Shown: one piece after another, positions 30,474 through 32,503 of the stretch
Position numbering within the stretch: the first letter of the stretch is position 1
Layout: each line of letters starts with the position of its first letter
Notes under the pieces: generated by a model
Database searches by the model: none
Told to the model about the DNA's origin: nothing
What the model saw: only the letters and a program-made list of their open reading frames with translations
Program-made: the position numbers and the translations under genes
NCBI GenBank assembly: GCA_028713995.1
Contig: JAQTNF010000034.1
Coordinates: 8,660 to 41,162 of the forward strand
Length of the DNA stretch: 32,503 bases
Direction: 5' to 3'
Origin: Deltaproteobacteria bacterium
GTDB lineage: Bacteria > Myxococcota_A > Polyangia > JAAYKL01

Positions 30474-31634
30474 ATGACCGAGCGTTTGAGCGCGGACGAG
30501 CTTGTCGCACTCGTGAAAAGGGTCTTCGACCCGGGGCCCGACGATCACAGGCTGGCCATCCTCGTCGACCTGCCCGACGAGCGGACGCCGGACAGCCCGG
30601 CGTGGGCCGAGCGGCGCGAGATGGCCGGGGAATGGGCGCGGCTGCTGGCGGACCGCTGCGGCGAGCTGGGGCTCAAGGGCGCGAGCCTCCTTCTGTACCG
30701 CAACGTGAGGACCAACAACGCGGATCTGCCGCCCACGGCCCGAGCCCACGATCCCGCGCAGCCCCTGCCCGCCGTGTTCGAGGAGCCACTGCCGTGCGCG
30801 GTGCCGTTCGACACGGTGTTCGAGACGCACGGCATCTTCCTGGCGCCCACGCAGTTCTCGGCCACGGCGCCGCTCAAGGTGGCGGCCGGGGTCCACGGGT
30901 TCCGCGCCGCGACCATGCCCGGGTTCTGTGCGGCCATGATCCCGGCGCTGCGGCTCGACTACGGCGTCATCGGATCCCGCGTGGCCGCGCTCAAGAAGCT
31001 CCTCGATTCGGCCGAGCGCGCGTGCTTGCGTTTCGAGGCACTCGGGCGCTCCATGCGGCTCGAGCTCGATCTGCGCCACCGCTCGGCCCACGAGTCGAGC
31101 GGCGTCTTCACCGAGCCCGGCGCGGCGGGAAATCTGCCCTCCGGGGAGGCCTACATCGTGCCCTACGAGGGCGAGATCGATGGCGACCCCTCCCGCTCGG
31201 AGGGCGAGCTGCCGGTCGAGTTCGGCTCCGAGATCGTGGTGTACAAGGTGCGCGAAAATATGGCCGTGGAGGTGCTCACGAGCGGGCTCGCGTCCACGCG
31301 CGAGGCGGGGAAGCTCGCGACCGAGCCGGCCTACGGAAACCTGGCCGAGCTGGGTCTCGGCGTGCTCGGCGACTTCGGCATCGAGCCCATGGGGGAGATC
31401 CTGCTCGACGAGAAGCTCGGGCTGCACATCGCGTTCGGCCGCTCCGATCACTTCGGCGGACGCGTGGGCTCCGCCAGCTTCAAGAGCCCCGAGCGGGTCG
31501 TCCACATCGACCGGGTGTACACGCCGAGCCTGCAGCCGCGGATCCGGATCGCGGAGGTCCGGCTCGTGATGCCGGACGGGAAGATCGTGCCGCTCATGAA
31601 GGACGGCGCGTATACCGTGCCGTTCGACGCGTAG
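30474..31634 (+). CDS. M29-like (thermophilic aminopeptidase-type) metallopeptidase
   Basis: A 386-residue protein related to the AmpS/aminopeptidase T group (peptidase family M29) and leucyl aminopeptidase annotations. The metal-site pattern is GNLPSGEAYIVP (219-230; Glu225), with later Glu284, Glu308, His318 (LHIAFG) and His326 (SDHFGG), in the order expected for the two-metal site. The N-terminal half is more divergent than usual, so true peptidase activity is less certain. ATG 30474 has the ribosome site GAGGAGG. It may form an operon with the ferredoxin-nitroreductase 66 nt downstream. Confidence 0.75.
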   Translation: MTERLSADELVALVKRVFDPGPDDHRLAILVDLPDERTPDSPAWAERREMAGEWARLLADRCGELGLKGASLLLYRNVRTNNADLPPTARAHDPAQPLPAVFEEPLPCAVPFDTVFETHGIFLAPTQFSATAPLKVAAGVHGFRAATMPGFCAAMIPALRLDYGVIGSRVAALKKLLDSAERACLRFEALGRSMRLELDLRHRSAHESSGVFTEPGAAGNLPSGEAYIVPYEGEIDGDPSRSEGELPVEFGSEIVVYKVRENMAVEVLTSGLASTREAGKLATEPAYGNLAELGLGVLGDFGIEPMGEILLDEKLGLHIAFGRSDHFGGRVGSASFKSPERVVHIDRVYTPSLQPRIRIAEVRLVMPDGKIVPLMKDGAYTVPFDA

Positions 31635-31700
31635 TCCCGCCGCTTGTCCTTGCGCCGCAAACCGCGCTAAGACCCCCTCGTGCTCGCGCGAGGAGAAAAG

Positions 31701-32503
31701 ATGCAGCTTTCGTTCGTCGCGCAGCGGTGCACCTCGTGCCGCGCCTGCGAGGTCGCGTGCCCGTCCGCCGTGTTCTCGTGGAAGGACGGCGCCATCGACC
31801 TGCACCACCCGGGGCGCTGCATCGGCTGCGGCCACTGCGTGGCGGCCTGCCCAGCGGACGCGTTTTTGCACTCGGAGCTGGCAATCGAGAAGTTCGAGCC
31901 CGTGGGTGAGGAGAAGCCCGTGGCGCCCGAGGCCCTGAGAAGCCTGTTTCGCGAGCGCAGGAGCGGCCGGCGCTTCCTCGACGAGCCCCTGCCGCGCGCG
32001 GAGATCGAGTCGCTCATCGACCAGGCGCGCCACGCGCCCACGTCCACCAACTCCCAGAACGTGCGCTACCTCGTCTTCGAGCGCCCCAAGGGCACGGGCG
32101 ATCTCGCGAGGTGGACGGCCGGCCACTACGAGAAGCTCGCCCGCAATCTCGCCAACCCGGTCACGCGCTGTGCCATTGCGCTCGGCGTGGGGTGGAAGAC
32201 CGCGAACGCGTACCGCCACCGCATGCCGGCCATCATCGAGATGTTCCGCGAGACGCTCGCAGGCGAGGACCGGCTCTTCCACCGGGCGCCGGTCGTGATC
32301 GTCGCGTTCGCCTCCGGCCTGCCCCACATCGCGGCGGCGAGCTGCTGCCTTTCCGCCATGCAGCTCCTGCTCGCGGCAGAGGTGCGCGGTCTTTCGGCCT
32401 TCTTCAACGGCTACGCATTGAACGCCCTGGTGCGCGACCGCAGGATGCGTGAGAAGGCCGGAATCGAGCGGGGCTACGTGCCCGGAGCCGTCATCGCGGT
32501 GGG
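31701..32503 (+). CDS. Ferredoxin-nitroreductase fusion protein, 3' end beyond the window
   Basis: ATG 31701 has GAGGAG upstream, and the frame stays open to the right edge (about 267 residues). The N-terminal 2x[4Fe-4S] ferredoxin has CTSCRACEVACP (Cys10, 13, 16, 20) and CIGCGHCVAACP (Cys40, 43, 46, 50). From about residue 80 a nitroreductase fold begins (RERRSGRRFLDEPLPRAEIESLIDQARHAPTSTNSQNVRYLVFE), with FMN contacts at Arg-Ser and Asn, and a late CCLSAMQLLLAAEVRG block. Such fusions are common in anaerobes and use ferredoxin electrons for flavin-linked reduction. The substrate is unknown. Confidence 0.9.
   Translation, partial: MQLSFVAQRCTSCRACEVACPSAVFSWKDGAIDLHHPGRCIGCGHCVAACPADAFLHSELAIEKFEPVGEEKPVAPEALRSLFRERRSGRRFLDEPLPRAEIESLIDQARHAPTSTNSQNVRYLVFERPKGTGDLARWTAGHYEKLARNLANPVTRCAIALGVGWKTANAYRHRMPAIIEMFRETLAGEDRLFHRAPVVIVAFASGLPHIAAASCCLSAMQLLLAAEVRGLSAFFNGYALNALVRDRRMREKAGIERGYVPGAVIAV

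Noticed and set aside
1-32503. CRISPR arrays, insertion sequences, rRNA genes
   Set aside because: No regularly spaced repeats, transposase-like ORFs, terminal inverted repeats or rRNA signatures were seen.

Overview
This is a gene-dense, very GC-rich window with strong third-position G/C bias. Genes are tightly packed, with many 1-4 nt start/stop overlaps. The gene content suggests an anaerobic or microaerophilic relative of the former Deltaproteobacteria, possibly Myxococcota-like. The reasons are a lipoprotein with an Asp-Thr-Asp linker, many Fe-S and radical enzymes (three radical SAM proteins, a fused 2-hydroxyacyl-CoA dehydratase-activase type protein, a ferredoxin-nitroreductase), and the absence of any obvious plasmid or phage gene. 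The organism call is inference, not proof.

Layout. 1-2900: the tail of an ABC ATPase with a TOBE domain, tRNA-Ala(GGC) behind a sigma70-like promoter, a TPR protein behind a palindromic operator, a candidate 21-residue ORF, and a short-chain dehydrogenase. 2924-10842: a SPASM-like radical SAM protein, a CDP-alcohol phosphatidyltransferase with a degenerate nucleotidyltransferase domain, a 1419-residue fused protein resembling the anaerobic plasmalogen/ether-lipid enzymes PlsA and GeR, and a GT4 glycosyltransferase. 10923-14490: a FabG-like reductase and two tandem radical SAM proteins resembling archaeal tetraether synthase (Tes) and its bacterial membrane-spanning-lipid homologues. 14487-18220 (minus strand): FtsX-type permease, ABC ATPase, a polytopic membrane protein with a Cys cluster, and an alpha/beta hydrolase. 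18355-26484: nitroreductase, FabZ-like dehydratase, a ketosynthase pair (one catalytically dead, one intact), FabG, a long acyl carrier protein, and three envelope/secreted proteins, chained by seven successive 4-nt overlaps. 26542-32503: an ECF sigma factor and ArsM (arsenic), an RlmL-like rRNA methyltransferase, a helical-repeat protein, an M29-like peptidase, and the start of a ferredoxin-nitroreductase.

How the genes may work together. Genes from about 2.9 to 23 kb read as one lipid factory. A type II fatty-acid/polyketide cassette (KS pair, KR, DH, ACP, no recognisable enoyl reductase) would make a special acyl chain. The PlsA/GeR-like protein would convert a glycerol ester bond to a vinyl-ether or ether bond. 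The Tes-like pair would couple acyl tails carbon to carbon to give membrane-spanning lipids. The CDP-alcohol phosphatidyltransferase and glycosyltransferase would build the head group, and the FtsX/ABC module could move the product through the envelope. Each enzyme family is recognised from the sequence; the joint pathway is inference.

The most surprising structural signal is a 47-bp near-perfect direct repeat of the acyl carrier protein 3' end. It lies 2105 bp downstream of the original, flanks two secreted-protein genes, and is fused out of frame to the second of them.
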